Assembly: GCA_002361335.1 (NCBI GenBank)
Contig: DESS01000092.1
Span: 6,566 to 13,008, forward strand
Origin: Richelia sp. UBA3308
GTDB taxonomy: Bacteria > Cyanobacteriota > Cyanobacteriia > Cyanobacteriales > Nostocaceae
Direction of reading: 5' to 3'
Length of the DNA stretch: 6,443 bases
Below the pieces are notes generated by a model. The model was not told the origin of the DNA. It was given only the letters and a program-made list of their open reading frames with translations, and did not search any database. Below, one piece after another: positions 6,372-6,443 of this stretch. The first letter of the stretch is position 1. Each line of letters begins with the position of its first letter. The translations under genes were made by a program, and so were the position numbers.

Positions 6372-6443
6372 AGGAGTAAGGAGTAAAGAGTAATGAGTAA
6401 TGAGAAGCGAGGAACAACTAAAAAATAACAACTAACAACTATC
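6372..6443. repeat. Short tandem repeat block (gagtaat then aacaact type)
   Basis: Copies of ggagtaa / gagtaat are followed by a gaagcgagg junction and then aacaactaac units, continuing past the window edge. The order and orientation match the block at 1-67. Confidence 0.85.

Larger units (their letters stand above)
5976..6443. other. bicA upstream region without an intact gene
   Basis: This 468-base stretch holds, in order: an AT-rich leader directly before bicA (5976-6031), a hairpin array (6032-6158), an AT-rich segment with a possible broken reading frame on the minus strand (6203-6371), and a tandem repeat block (6372-6443). I see no convincing -10/-35 pair or known operator for bicA. 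On the minus strand TTGCTC with a weak TACATC 16 bases later is the best candidate and is poor. Confidence 0.6.

Overview
The window looks like chromosomal DNA of a cyanobacterium, most likely a filamentous, repeat-rich one of the Nostocales type (inference). The evidence is four copies of the octamer GCGATCGC (HIP1; 246-253, 562-569, 2926-2933, 4362-4369), AT-rich intergenic blocks of short tandem repeats of the gagtaat / aacaact type, a full-length BicA bicarbonate transporter, and a TPR/STAND ATPase of a family I know mainly from cyanobacteria.

Layout. 1-78: short tandem repeats. 79-3027 (+): a 982-residue protein with a P-loop-less N-terminal module, TPR-like helices, an nSTAND-type ATPase, a coiled coil and one C-terminal membrane helix; its last codons run into hairpin-forming DNA. 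3181-3645 (+): a 154-residue protein that resembles Cys-His-Asp transglutaminase/papain-like folds but lacks the expected cysteine. 3650-3758: heptamer-based repeat array. 3759-4049 (+): the C-terminal third of an alpha-carbonic anhydrase whose 5' part is missing exactly where the repeat array stops. 4072-4105: another small repeat block. 4131-4176: intrinsic terminator of the gene that follows. 4209-5975 (-): bicA. 5976-6443: bicA upstream region with a compact array of hairpins (6032-6158), an AT-rich stretch that may contain a decayed coding fragment, and a repeat block of the same kind as the one that opens the window.

How the parts relate. The carbonic anhydrase remnant and bicA are convergent neighbours, and both families handle inorganic carbon. 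BicA brings bicarbonate in with sodium and the anhydrase would interconvert CO2 and bicarbonate outside the cytoplasm, so this was probably a small carbon-concentrating locus of which only the transporter remains intact. The STAND protein and the small protein after it point the same way with a 153-base gap. They could be co-transcribed, but nothing in the sequence links them to carbon uptake. The strongest theme is remodelling by short repeats: they border the genes, sit inside the STAND reading frame twice, replace the 5' part of the anhydrase gene, and a separate 12-base repeat has built the BicA tail. I see no CRISPR array, tRNA, rRNA or transposase gene.
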